This document shows, piece by piece, positions 45,003 to 52,797 of a stretch of DNA of 55,765 nucleotides. The notes beneath the pieces were generated by a model. That model was not told the origin of the DNA and did not search any database. It saw only the letters and a list, made by a program, of their open reading frames with translations. The translations under genes were made by a program, and so were the position numbers. Origin of the DNA: FEN-1250 sp038237245 (lineage in GTDB: Bacteria > Gemmatimonadota > Gemmatimonadetes > Gemmatimonadales > Gemmatimonadaceae); contig JBBRYY010000013.1 of the NCBI GenBank assembly GCA_038237245.1, positions 1-55,765 of the forward strand, given 5' to 3'. Within the stretch, counting starts at the first letter, position 1, and the number at the start of each line of letters is the position of its first letter.

Positions 45003-45680
45003 TCAGCGGTGGGGCTTATACCACCTGATCATCGCGTCGCTCGACACGCCGAGTGTATGCAGCAGCGTCATGATCCAGATGGTACCGATCGTTTTCACCC
45101 ACCCCTTCCTTCGGTGCCGCCGCGCAGAGGTAATGACCTCCTCGTCGAGGAGCGCCAGTCGACCGTGCGGTCGCAGGCGGGCGAGGATCTCCATGTCCTC
45201 CATCACGCTCCAATCCTTGAAGCCACCCGCCCGCACAAAAACCTCGCGACGGACGAACAGCGCCTGGTCGCCAAAGAAAACATTCGACAGCGAAGATCGA
45301 AAATTCACGTGGCGGGCCACGAGCGCAGGCAGCCGTCCCGGCTGATCGAAGCGCAGTCGAAACGCGCCGCCGATCACGTCCGTCTCCTGCAGCGCCCCCA
45401 CGATGGCCGCCGCCGCTCCCATGGGAAGCATGGTGTCGGCGTGCAGGAAGAGGAGCACCTCCCCCGTGGCGATCGCGGCCGCACTATTGAGCGCGCCGCC
45501 GCGAGTCATCTTCAGATCGAGCACGGTGGCGAATGGTCGCGCAAATTCCGCCGTGCGGTCCGCGCTGCACCCATCGGCCACGATCAGCTCGTACGGAGCC
45601 AGCACAGCGACGACACGGCGTAGCGTCTCCGCGATCAACGATTCTTCATTGAACGTGGGGACGATAACCGACAGCTTCAC
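45003..45680 (-). CDS. Family 2 glycosyltransferase, rSAM-associated transferase 2 (TIGR04283-like)
   Basis: A 225-residue GT-A transferase. Seen: start strand VKLSVIVPTFNEESLIAETL, ELIVADGCSADRTAEFA, then GGALNSAAAIATGEVLLFLHADTML with the D-x-D-like His-Ala-Asp metal site, and the acidic WSVMEDMEIL that follows the catalytic region; a C-terminal helix of hydrophobic residues GTIWIMTLLHTLG. GTG at 45680 is used; the longer frame is antisense to the next gene. Members of this subfamily accompany radical SAM enzymes, some in arsenosugar clusters. Divergent from the ACAD-fold gene by 103 bases. Confidence 0.9.
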   Translation of the reverse strand: MKLSVIVPTFNEESLIAETLRRVVAVLAPYELIVADGCSADRTAEFARPFATVLDLKMTRGGALNSAAAIATGEVLLFLHADTMLPMGAAAAIVGALQETDVIGGAFRLRFDQPGRLPALVARHVNFRSSLSNVFFGDQALFVRREVFVRAGGFKDWSVMEDMEILARLRPHGRLALLDEEVITSARRHRRKGWVKTIGTIWIMTLLHTLGVSSDAMIRWYKPHR

Positions 45681-45783
45681 GGAACACTCGGGTAGCGTGA
45701 TTGACGCGAGGAGCGCCATGCTGGATATTCGGACACCGATCGCATCCGACATCCGAACATCGTGCGTCGGCAGGAGATTACTC

Positions 45784-46935
45784 ATGAATCTGGAGATCGC
45801 CGCGAGCGCCGCAAGTGCGATCGCGCGAAGTGTTTTGGCGCCCGCCGCCGCCGAAAATGATAAGCAGGGTCGGTTTTCGACCGAAGCCATCCAGGAGCTC
45901 GGCAACGCGGGATTGCTCGGCCTGATGCTCCCCGCCGACGTCGGCGGAGCGTCGCTCGGGCCGCGCGCGTTGGCCGACGTCATCGCCGCCCTCGCGGAAG
46001 CGGATGCGTCGGTTGCGATGGTGTTCCTCATGCACACGCTCGCGTCGGTGACGACCGCCGCTGCGCCGCGGACTGCCGCGATTGAGGAGGTACTGAAGGC
46101 GATGGCGAGCGGTCGGCACCTGTCGACGCTCGCGTTCAGCGAAGCGGGATCGCGCAGCCACTTCTGGGCACCGGTTTCGCGCGCCGAGAGTTTGAACGGC
46201 GACGGCGCCCGTCTCTCGGCGCGCAAGTCGTTCGTGACGAGCGCCGGCCACGCCCAGAGTTACGTCGCCACGGCGCTGTCGCCGAACGGTGCGAGCGCCA
46301 CCGATTCGACACTCTATCTCGTGCTGGCGGGATCCGCGGGGTTGACGGTGGCCGGCGCGTGGGACGGTCTCGGGCTGCGCGCCAATGCGTCGTCGCCGAT
46401 GGTGCTCGAAGAGTGCGTCGTGCCGGCGGACATGCGTCTCACCGTGGAAGACGGAGGGTTTCCGGCGCTGCTCAACGTCGTCTTGCCGCTGTTCAATCTC
46501 GGGCAGGCGGCCGTATCGCTCGGTCTCTGCCGAGCGGCTACGGCGGCGACGATCGCACACCTCAAGAAAGCGAAGTTCGAGCATCTGGGCTCGGCGTCGC
46601 TCGGCGAGGCGCTCCCCAACCTCCGCGCGCAGCTCGCGACGATGCAGATCGAAACCGACGGTCTGCATGCGCGCATCGACGACACGGTCGGTCACCTGGA
46701 ACGTCCGGGAGAGTTGACGATGCTGCGGGTGCTCGAGGTGAAGGCTGCTGCCGGCGAAACCGCGATCGCGGTGACATCGCTCGCGATGCGCACGTGCGGC
46801 GGCGCGGCGTTCTCGCGTCACACTGGCATCGAGCGATATTTCCGCGACGCGCACGCGGGCGCCGTCATGGCGCCGACCAACGACGTCCTGCGCGAATTCA
46901 TCGGCAAGGCGCTGCTCGGCCTTCCGCTGTTCTAA
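45784..46935 (+). CDS. Acyl-CoA dehydrogenase-fold flavoprotein lacking the usual catalytic Glu
   Basis: A 383-residue protein of the ACAD superfamily. Seen: helical N-terminal domain (QGRFSTEAIQELGNAGLLGLMLPADVGGAS region), the mid beta domain with FSEAGSRSHFW and LSARKSFVTSAGHAQSYVA, and a C-terminal helical bundle with RTCGGAAFSRHTGIERYFRD. Where dehydrogenases have Y-E-G-T with the catalytic Glu, this protein reads V-M-A-P-T-N-D, so the base is missing. Relatives without it, such as DszC, are flavin monooxygenases. ATG at 45784 is used; 45718 is possible. It is followed at once by a PhnD-like gene, so the pair may act on a sulfur- or phosphorus-containing compound (inference). Confidence 0.87.
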   Translation: MNLEIAASAASAIARSVLAPAAAENDKQGRFSTEAIQELGNAGLLGLMLPADVGGASLGPRALADVIAALAEADASVAMVFLMHTLASVTTAAAPRTAAIEEVLKAMASGRHLSTLAFSEAGSRSHFWAPVSRAESLNGDGARLSARKSFVTSAGHAQSYVATALSPNGASATDSTLYLVLAGSAGLTVAGAWDGLGLRANASSPMVLEECVVPADMRLTVEDGGFPALLNVVLPLFNLGQAAVSLGLCRAATAATIAHLKKAKFEHLGSASLGEALPNLRAQLATMQIETDGLHARIDDTVGHLERPGELTMLRVLEVKAAAGETAIAVTSLAMRTCGGAAFSRHTGIERYFRDAHAGAVMAPTNDVLREFIGKALLGLPLF

Positions 46936-46958
46936 CTAGCGTGGAAGAGGAGCAGAGC

Positions 46959-47816
46959 GTGACCCTTCGAACGATCTGGCTGGGAGCCGTGGCGTACGAC
47001 GCGAAGGTCGTTCCCATCTGGGAAGGCATGCGCCGATATTTTCGCGACGAGGCGCGCCTTGATGTCGAGGTCATACTTTTTCAGACCTACGAGGCGCAGC
47101 TGCAGTCGCTGCTCGCCGCGTCCGGCGACCCCGGACCGCACATCGATATCGCGTGGAACACCAATCTCGCGTTTGTGCAGGCGCGCGAATGGAGCGCGAA
47201 CGCGTGTCGGCCCATTGCCATGCGGGACACCGATCTTGGCTGGGCCACGCTGATCATCGCGCCGGCGGGCGGCGCGGTGTCGTCGCTCGACGACCTTCGC
47301 GGGCGAACGCTCGCGTTGGGAAGCCGCGACAGCGGACACGCCGCCATTTTGCCCGTCCACTTCCTCGCGCAGCAGAACATGGTCGAGGGGCGCGACTACC
47401 GCGCGCTGCGGTTCAATACCGACGTCGGCAAGCATGGTGACACCGGCTCGAGCGAGGTCGATGTGCTCAAGGCCGTGCTCGACGGGCGAGCCGACGCGGG
47501 CGCCGTCGGCAGCCCATTCTGGGCGGGCGCGCAAGATCAGCACGTCGTCCCCGTGGGCGCGCTATCCGTCGTGTGGTCGTCGCCGCAATATTCGCACTGC
47601 ATGTTCACCGCTCGAGTGGGGCTCGAGCCGGAGATCGAGCGACGATTCACCGAGGCGCTGCTGCAAATGAGATTCGATAATCCCGTGCATCGGCCAACTC
47701 TCGAAGCCGAAGGGCTGCGACAGTGGATTCCCGCAAACCTAGATGGATACGGAGCGCTCGAGGATGCGTGCCGCGAACAGGGCTTCTTCAGAAATCCGGC
47801 GGCGCGGCCGGGTTAA
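46959..47816 (+). CDS. PhnD/SsuA-like substrate-binding protein without signal peptide
   Basis: A 285-residue type-2 periplasmic-binding-fold protein, probably binding a small oxyanion. Seen: TLRTIWLGAVAYDAKVVPIW, IDIAWNTNLAFVQ, SSLDDLRGRTLALGSRDSGHAAILP, VDVLKAVLDGRADAGAVGSP and the closing C-terminal lobe. GTG at 46959 with AGGAG at 46948-46952 gives an N-terminus that lacks any signal peptide or lipobox, unusual for ABC-transporter receptors. It is the second gene after the ACAD-fold gene and its stop overlaps the convergent radical SAM gene by 4 bases. No ABC permease or ATPase is nearby. Role: enzyme-like or sensing use of the fold is possible. Confidence 0.82.
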   Translation: MTLRTIWLGAVAYDAKVVPIWEGMRRYFRDEARLDVEVILFQTYEAQLQSLLAASGDPGPHIDIAWNTNLAFVQAREWSANACRPIAMRDTDLGWATLIIAPAGGAVSSLDDLRGRTLALGSRDSGHAAILPVHFLAQQNMVEGRDYRALRFNTDVGKHGDTGSSEVDVLKAVLDGRADAGAVGSPFWAGAQDQHVVPVGALSVVWSSPQYSHCMFTARVGLEPEIERRFTEALLQMRFDNPVHRPTLEAEGLRQWIPANLDGYGALEDACREQGFFRNPAARPG

Positions 47817-48859
47817 GCGCAGTGGAACACGGAGGCGAGGCGATCACCGTGCGCGCGCTCGCGGGCCAGGTGCTCTCGAACCGCTTCGAACGCGTCGGCC
47901 AACGGAAAGACCTCGCGCGTAACGAGCATGTCGGCGTCGTCGGCGCCGACCGGATGCCAGTAGACGCCGTCGGCGGTGATCGTGATCTCCGGAACCAGGT
48001 CGCTACGTGACAGCGCGACGCCGCTGTCCGCCGCGCCTCGCAGCGCGACACGCCGGATGACGCGATCCTCCGCCGCGATCTCTCTGGCATCGAGAAACGC
48101 CGCGAACCGCTCCTCGTCCGCGTCCGTCGCCACCGTCGCCGCCAGACGCACGCGAAAGCCCTCGGCCCGCGCCACATCGATTCCGTCGAGCGCACGCCGC
48201 CAGGCGCCGTCGCCGCGATGCGCATCGTGCAGAGCGGGATCGGGACTATCGAGGCTGATCTGAAGCGTTACGCCGGAGCGCGGCAACCGTTTGAGAGCGG
48301 CGAGCCGCCGCCCTCGAAAGAGCATGCCGTTCGTGAGCAGAGTTACCGGCGCCGCTTCGACGAGTGCGATGACGATGTCGTCTATATCCTCCAGCAGAAA
48401 CGGCTCTCCGCCCGTGACGAAGAGCTCGCGCACGCCGAGCGGGGGCGCCTCCAGCGCGATACGGCGAACGCGATCGAGACCGAGTACGCGCGGCGACGCC
48501 GTCGGCGACGAACGCACGCAGCAGTAGTCGCAATGGAGGTTGCAGTGAAAGTTGACGTAGATCCACAGGCGTTCGCCGAGCGGCCGCGTGTGGCCATCGT
48601 GGCTGGTCGCGGCGCCGTGCCGGATCACCCAGCGTGTGCCGTCGTCGCCGGTGGTTCGTGCGACAATCGAGTGACCGGTGAGGCGCGACCAAGCGTCGAG
48701 ATCGGATTCGATAGCAGACGCATCACGGCTGGTGAGCGCAATCAGATCGCCGGCCGTCGTTCGTTTGAGGGCAGACAGGAGATCGAGCAGCAATCCCGAT
48801 TCGAACGTATGATCGCCGGCGTCCAACTCGACGTGCGCGGGTAACAGTGCGGGTGCCAT
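47813..48859 (-). CDS. Radical SAM protein with N-terminal TusA-like domain
   Basis: A 348-residue protein. Seen: a TusA-like domain about residues 8-82 (VELDAGDHTFESGLLLDLLS, GDLIALTSRDASAIESDLDA, LTGHSIVARTT), then a radical SAM core: C106-x3-C110-x2-C113 in FHCNLHCDYC for the 4Fe-4S cluster, LFVTGGEPFLLEDIDD, LLTNGMLF, VTLQISLDSPDP. The TusA active Cys (normally in C-P-x-P) is absent. The C-terminus ends at a Cys-Ala. ATG at 48859. It would cleave SAM to form a radical for modifying a small molecule or peptide; its neighbours are two transferases, an ACAD-fold protein and a PhnD-like protein. It is not an ArsS-like (DUF3641) protein. Confidence 0.9.
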   Translation of the reverse strand: MAPALLPAHVELDAGDHTFESGLLLDLLSALKRTTAGDLIALTSRDASAIESDLDAWSRLTGHSIVARTTGDDGTRWVIRHGAATSHDGHTRPLGERLWIYVNFHCNLHCDYCCVRSSPTASPRVLGLDRVRRIALEAPPLGVRELFVTGGEPFLLEDIDDIVIALVEAAPVTLLTNGMLFRGRRLAALKRLPRSGVTLQISLDSPDPALHDAHRGDGAWRRALDGIDVARAEGFRVRLAATVATDADEERFAAFLDAREIAAEDRVIRRVALRGAADSGVALSRSDLVPEITITADGVYWHPVGADDADMLVTREVFPLADAFEAVREHLARERAHGDRLASVFHCA

Positions 48860-48938
48860 GGGCCGTGTGACTCTTGATATTGAAGTTCCGCAAATCTCTA
48901 GCTGAGGCGACGATCTGACGCACTCTGATCACGACCGT

Positions 48939-49583
48939 GTGCTGGCGATCATGGCGAAGGCTCCGCGCGCCGGTCACGTGAAGACACGTCTCGCTTCGGT
49001 GTGCACGTACGCGCAGGTCGTCGAACTGTACCGGGCGCTCATCGAAGATACCATCGCGCTGGCTCGCGCCGTCGGCGTCAGTGTGGCGGTCGTGTGTCCG
49101 GCTGGCGATGCGGAGGAGATCAGGGCGTGGCTGCCGTCGGACGTTCGCGTGGTAGAGCAGTGCGGGGAGGGACTCGCTGCGGGGCTGGCGTCAGCGTTCG
49201 AGCTACTCTGCGAGCCGGCGCGCCGCGTGATTGCCATCAATGGGGACAGTCCGCATCTGCCGCCAGCATTGCTGGCGCGTGCGTTTGAGGCGCTCGCGGA
49301 TCATGACTTGGTCTTCGGACCGAGTGAGGACGGCGGGTTTTACTTGGTGGGAGGGAGTCTGGCGCATGCCGGATTGTTTGATCCGATTGCGATGGGGACG
49401 GGAGCGGCGCTCGAAGTGCTGATCGCCCGGGGGCGGGGATTGGGGCTGACAGCGGCAGTGAGTGAGGAGTGGTACGACGTAGATGTGCCCACGGACCTCG
49501 AACGGCTTGCGCGGGAGTTGCGGGCCCGGCCGGAGAGTGCGCCGAGGACCGCAGCGCTGCTCTCGCAGTGGACGAATGTGTGA
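48939..49583 (+). CDS. rSAM-associated transferase 1 (DUF2064, TIGR04282-like)
   Basis: A 214-residue nucleotidyl/glycosyltransferase-like protein. Seen: opening MAKAPRAGHVKTRLA (nucleotide-binding basic motif), then GDAEEIRAWLPSDVRVVEQ, INGDSPHLPPALLARAFEAL with a D-x-P-x-L pattern, and LVFGPSEDGGFYLVG, the core of DUF2064. GTG at 48939 is the start; CTG at 48915 is an alternative. It is divergent from the radical SAM gene by 79 bases and completes the pair with the transferase 2 gene at 45003, a pairing typical of rSAM-associated clusters. Confidence 0.88.
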   Translation: MLAIMAKAPRAGHVKTRLASVCTYAQVVELYRALIEDTIALARAVGVSVAVVCPAGDAEEIRAWLPSDVRVVEQCGEGLAAGLASAFELLCEPARRVIAINGDSPHLPPALLARAFEALADHDLVFGPSEDGGFYLVGGSLAHAGLFDPIAMGTGAALEVLIARGRGLGLTAAVSEEWYDVDVPTDLERLARELRARPESAPRTAALLSQWTNV

Positions 49584-49851
49584 GGGTGAATGGCGGATAC
49601 TTTCCCTCCATCACACAGACACTCCGCCCCGCTCATACTGTATATCCGGCCGTTCCGGAAGCTGTCGTATCGCTCTCTCAAGGTCGTCGATGAGCGGATC
49701 GCCATCCGCTTCAGCGAATGGCAAGGTGAGGCGAAATCCGCGCTCCCCGTACTCGGCGTCGGTAAGGCGCTTGCGCGGTTGACTCAGCGCTCGAGACAGA
49801 GTCAGTCTTCGCCGCCCGAGAGGAGGACGCACCGTCACGAGAAGGCACGCA
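49584..49851. other. Intergenic stretch between transferase 1 and the CheB/R kinase genes
   Basis: About 268 bases where no gene could be supported. A minus-strand frame at 49611-49913 and a plus-strand frame at 49590-49895 are open, but neither shows a recognisable domain, a ribosome site or a fitting position. No promoter, tRNA or repeat is evident. Confidence 0.5.
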
Positions 49852-52797
49852 TCACTCGTCGGTCGAGACAGCCGCGCGCGGAAGATGCAGTGTGAAAGTC
49901 GATCCCTCGCCAAGAACGCTTTCCGTGACGATGTCGCCGCCCATCGCCCGCGCCAGATCCCGACTGATGGCTAACCCGAGCCCTACGCCGTCGTTCGGTC
50001 GCGTCAATGAGGTATTCACCTGCACGAATGGCTCGAAGATACGCGAAAGATGGTCCGGCGAGATACCGATCCCAGTGTCGGCCACGAGGATTGCCACGCG
50101 TCCTTCGGTTGCATCGCACCTGATGTCCACGCGGCCGCCGGGCTCGGTGAACTTGAGCGCGTTGGTGAGCAAGTTGAGAAGAATCTGGCGCACCTTGTCT
50201 TCATCGGCGTACAACGCGAGCGCGGGAGTGCATTCATCGGCCGCGCTGTGCACCTGGTAGTGCAGCGACTTCAGAGTCATCTGCGGTGCGACCATCGCCT
50301 CGACGCTCTCGAGCAACTCCCGCACGTTCACGGGGACGAACGCAATCGGTACGACGCCCGCTTCGAGCTTGGCGAAGTTCAGGATTTCGTTGATGAGTCC
50401 CAGCAAATGCTCCTGGCTGCGCGAGATGCGAGCCAGATCGGTGCGTTGCGCGGCTGTCACGGGGCCGCGAAGCCCCAGGTCGAGCAGTTGGGCATAACCG
50501 CCGATCGCGTTGAGTGGTGTCCTCAGCTCGTGACTCATGGTTGCCAGGAAATCCGTTTTCGCGCGGCTGCTGGCTAGGGCCTCCGCCGTCTTCCCGCGCA
50601 ACTCGGTGACCACGGATTCGAGCTCACGGGCCCTCCCGAAGAGCTCCACATTGGCACGCTCGAGCTGAAGCGCCACTTGCTTCTGCTCCGTGACGTCCGC
50701 GATGCCTAGCAGCACCATCGGCTGTCCGTTGCGGTCGGAAGGAACACGCCGCGCGTTCAACAGCATCGTTCGGCGGCGCCGGGACGGAAGGTTGTGCTCG
50801 ATGTCGACGTCACTGAACGAATCGCCGCGCGTGATGACGCGATCGAGGAGTGCGCGCAGGCTGGGGATGTTCCACTGCCCGTTTCCCATCTCGAAGAGGC
50901 TGTGGCGAAGGGTTTCCTCCGCTGAGGTTTCGAAAGTGTCGTAAAACGCGCGATTTGCAGTCAGCGCTCGAAATTCGCCGTCGAGCACCAGCAACGGCTC
51001 GCGCACCGTCTGCACGACCGCCTCGGCATATTTGCGCGCTCCTTCCTCGTGTTCGGTGGCGCGCTTGCTCGCATCAATGTCATAATAAATGAGCACAGCG
51101 CCGTCGATCTTGTGATCCGCCGTGCGATATGGCCGAATGTGCATCTGAAACCAGTGTCCGTCGACGTCGCGCACTTCGCGCTCGATCACCTCCAGCGTCG
51201 AGATCACGTGCGCGATGAGGTCGTCCAACTGCGCAACATCGATGTTCGTCTTGATATCTCCAATCGGCCGCCCAATGTCGCTCGGAATGACATTCACGAG
51301 GCGCTCCGCGCCAGCGGTGAACCGCCGGATACAGAGATCGGTTCCGACGATGATCACGGGCACGTGCATCGACGTAAGGAGGTTCGTCAGGTCGTCATTG
51401 AGGCGACTCGCTTCCGCGTTCCGAAGGCGTAGCTCATCGTTGAGCGTCGTCAACTCTTCGTTGAGCGACTGGAGCTCCTCCTTCGCCGTCTCGACCTCTT
51501 CGTTCGTACTCTGCAGCTCTTCGTTGCTCGACTGGATCTCCTCGTTCGCCGCCTGAAATTCTTCGACGGCAGAGGCGTGCTCCTCGCCGAGCGCCTGCAG
51601 ATGCCGCTCGGCAGCCACGAGCTCCTGGCGAAGCTCGCCGATTATCTTCGCGTCAGTGGACGCTGAGCCCCGTCGCTTGCCTGAAGAGCTGGCGCCGTCG
51701 GTGATGCCACCAGCCTTGCTTCCCCGAGCTCGCGTAGTCGCCTTCGTGGCCGCGCGCGCCGAGTGGTCGCGTTCGTCGTCGTACTCGTCGTGAGACTCGC
51801 CCCCGTCCTCCTCGAACGAGACGACGAAGTACTGCGCCTCCGACGCCGCAATTCTAAACGGCGTCACCCGAAGGGCGACGTGGCCGAGCCGCCCGCCATC
51901 ATGGAAGGTTACGTCCTCCACTCGCACCACCCGCGCCTCTTCGCGCGCTGCCGTAAGTGCGATGCGCAGCGCGGAGGCCAATTCCGGTTTGACGAGCGAG
52001 AGCAGTTGCAGGCTCGCCGTTCCTGCGGTTGGCTCGAGGTAGGACCCTGTCTGCCCGCGAAACTGCACGATCTGCAGCTGATCATCCACTACCACGGCCG
52101 CCGGCGCGTATGCGCCGAGCACGACCTGATCCGCCGCGCGCTGGACATCGGGCACGCTCGTCCGCTGACGGCCCTCCCCCTTGAATATTCCAGTCGTGCC
52201 GGGTGAATCACCGAGCGACTCGTCGCGGCGACGGTGCGGATGCGCTGCGGAGTGGCGCGCGTCTGCGCCAGCGAAATCCAGGTGCAGCGGTCTGGCGGGA
52301 CCGGGCGCGCGCTCGTAGATGCGGAACTTCTTATCGATTGGCTTGAACAGCGCTGGGGCAGTGGAGGTCGACTCTGACGTGCCGAGAACGAGGACGCCGT
52401 CTGGCTTCAACGCGTAGTGAAAGACTGCGAGGAGCTTGGCGTGCACGCTCGGCTGCAAGTAGATGAGTACGTTCCGACAGCTGACCAGATCCATCTGCGA
52501 GAATGGAGGATCGGCCATGATGTTCTGCCGAGCGAAGATGCAGCAATCGCGCACAACCTTGCTGACGCGATAGCCTTGTTCATCCTGCGTGAAGTAGCGG
52601 CGTAGTCGATCAGGAGTGACATCGGCCTCAATGCCCTGCGGATACACGCCGGTACGCGCGATGGCGATTGCGGCCTCGCTCAAGTCGGTCGCGAAGATCT
52701 GGACAGGCGTGCCGGGCGCGCTGCCTTCCAGGAATTCAAGCAGGCAGATTGCGTAGGTGTACGCTTCCTCCCCAGTCGAGCAGCCCGCAACCCACGC
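49852..52797 (-). CDS. CheR-PAS-histidine kinase part of a frameshifted CheB-CheR fusion gene
   Basis: The 3' 982 codons of a very large chemosensory fusion; the 5' part is at 52797-53843. Seen in order: the end of the CheR methyltransferase (VAWVAGCSTGEEAYTYAICL, MDLVSCRNVLIYLQPSVHAK, GVLVLGTSEST), a long coiled coil (VEEFQAANEEIQSSNEELQS), two PAS domains (VPVIIVGTDLCIRRFTAGAE; EPLLVLDGEFRALTANRAF), HisKA with His in MSHELRTPLNAI (near 50531), and HATPase motifs LLTNALKF, DTGIGIS, GVGLGLAIS. The whole fits a CheB-CheR-PAS-HK hybrid. Because the frame break lies inside CheR, the part shown has no proper start; an internal start would begin at 52683. Confidence 0.9.
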   Translation of the reverse strand, partial: AWVAGCSTGEEAYTYAICLLEFLEGSAPGTPVQIFATDLSEAAIAIARTGVYPQGIEADVTPDRLRRYFTQDEQGYRVSKVVRDCCIFARQNIMADPPFSQMDLVSCRNVLIYLQPSVHAKLLAVFHYALKPDGVLVLGTSESTSTAPALFKPIDKKFRIYERAPGPARPLHLDFAGADARHSAAHPHRRRDESLGDSPGTTGIFKGEGRQRTSVPDVQRAADQVVLGAYAPAAVVVDDQLQIVQFRGQTGSYLEPTAGTASLQLLSLVKPELASALRIALTAAREEARVVRVEDVTFHDGGRLGHVALRVTPFRIAASEAQYFVVSFEEDGGESHDEYDDERDHSARAATKATTRARGSKAGGITDGASSSGKRRGSASTDAKIIGELRQELVAAERHLQALGEEHASAVEEFQAANEEIQSSNEELQSTNEEVETAKEELQSLNEELTTLNDELRLRNAEASRLNDDLTNLLTSMHVPVIIVGTDLCIRRFTAGAERLVNVIPSDIGRPIGDIKTNIDVAQLDDLIAHVISTLEVIEREVRDVDGHWFQMHIRPYRTADHKIDGAVLIYYDIDASKRATEHEEGARKYAEAVVQTVREPLLVLDGEFRALTANRAFYDTFETSAEETLRHSLFEMGNGQWNIPSLRALLDRVITRGDSFSDVDIEHNLPSRRRRTMLLNARRVPSDRNGQPMVLLGIADVTEQKQVALQLERANVELFGRARELESVVTELRGKTAEALASSRAKTDFLATMSHELRTPLNAIGGYAQLLDLGLRGPVTAAQRTDLARISRSQEHLLGLINEILNFAKLEAGVVPIAFVPVNVRELLESVEAMVAPQMTLKSLHYQVHSAADECTPALALYADEDKVRQILLNLLTNALKFTEPGGRVDIRCDATEGRVAILVADTGIGISPDHLSRIFEPFVQVNTSLTRPNDGVGLGLAISRDLARAMGGDIVTESVLGEGSTFTLHLPRAAVSTDE

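Noticed and set aside
51430..51560. Strongly periodic repeats in the CheR-kinase gene (E-E-x-Q-S-x-N type)
   Set aside because: This is the normal coiled-coil linker of CheB-CheR-PAS-kinase hybrids, not a novel repeat.
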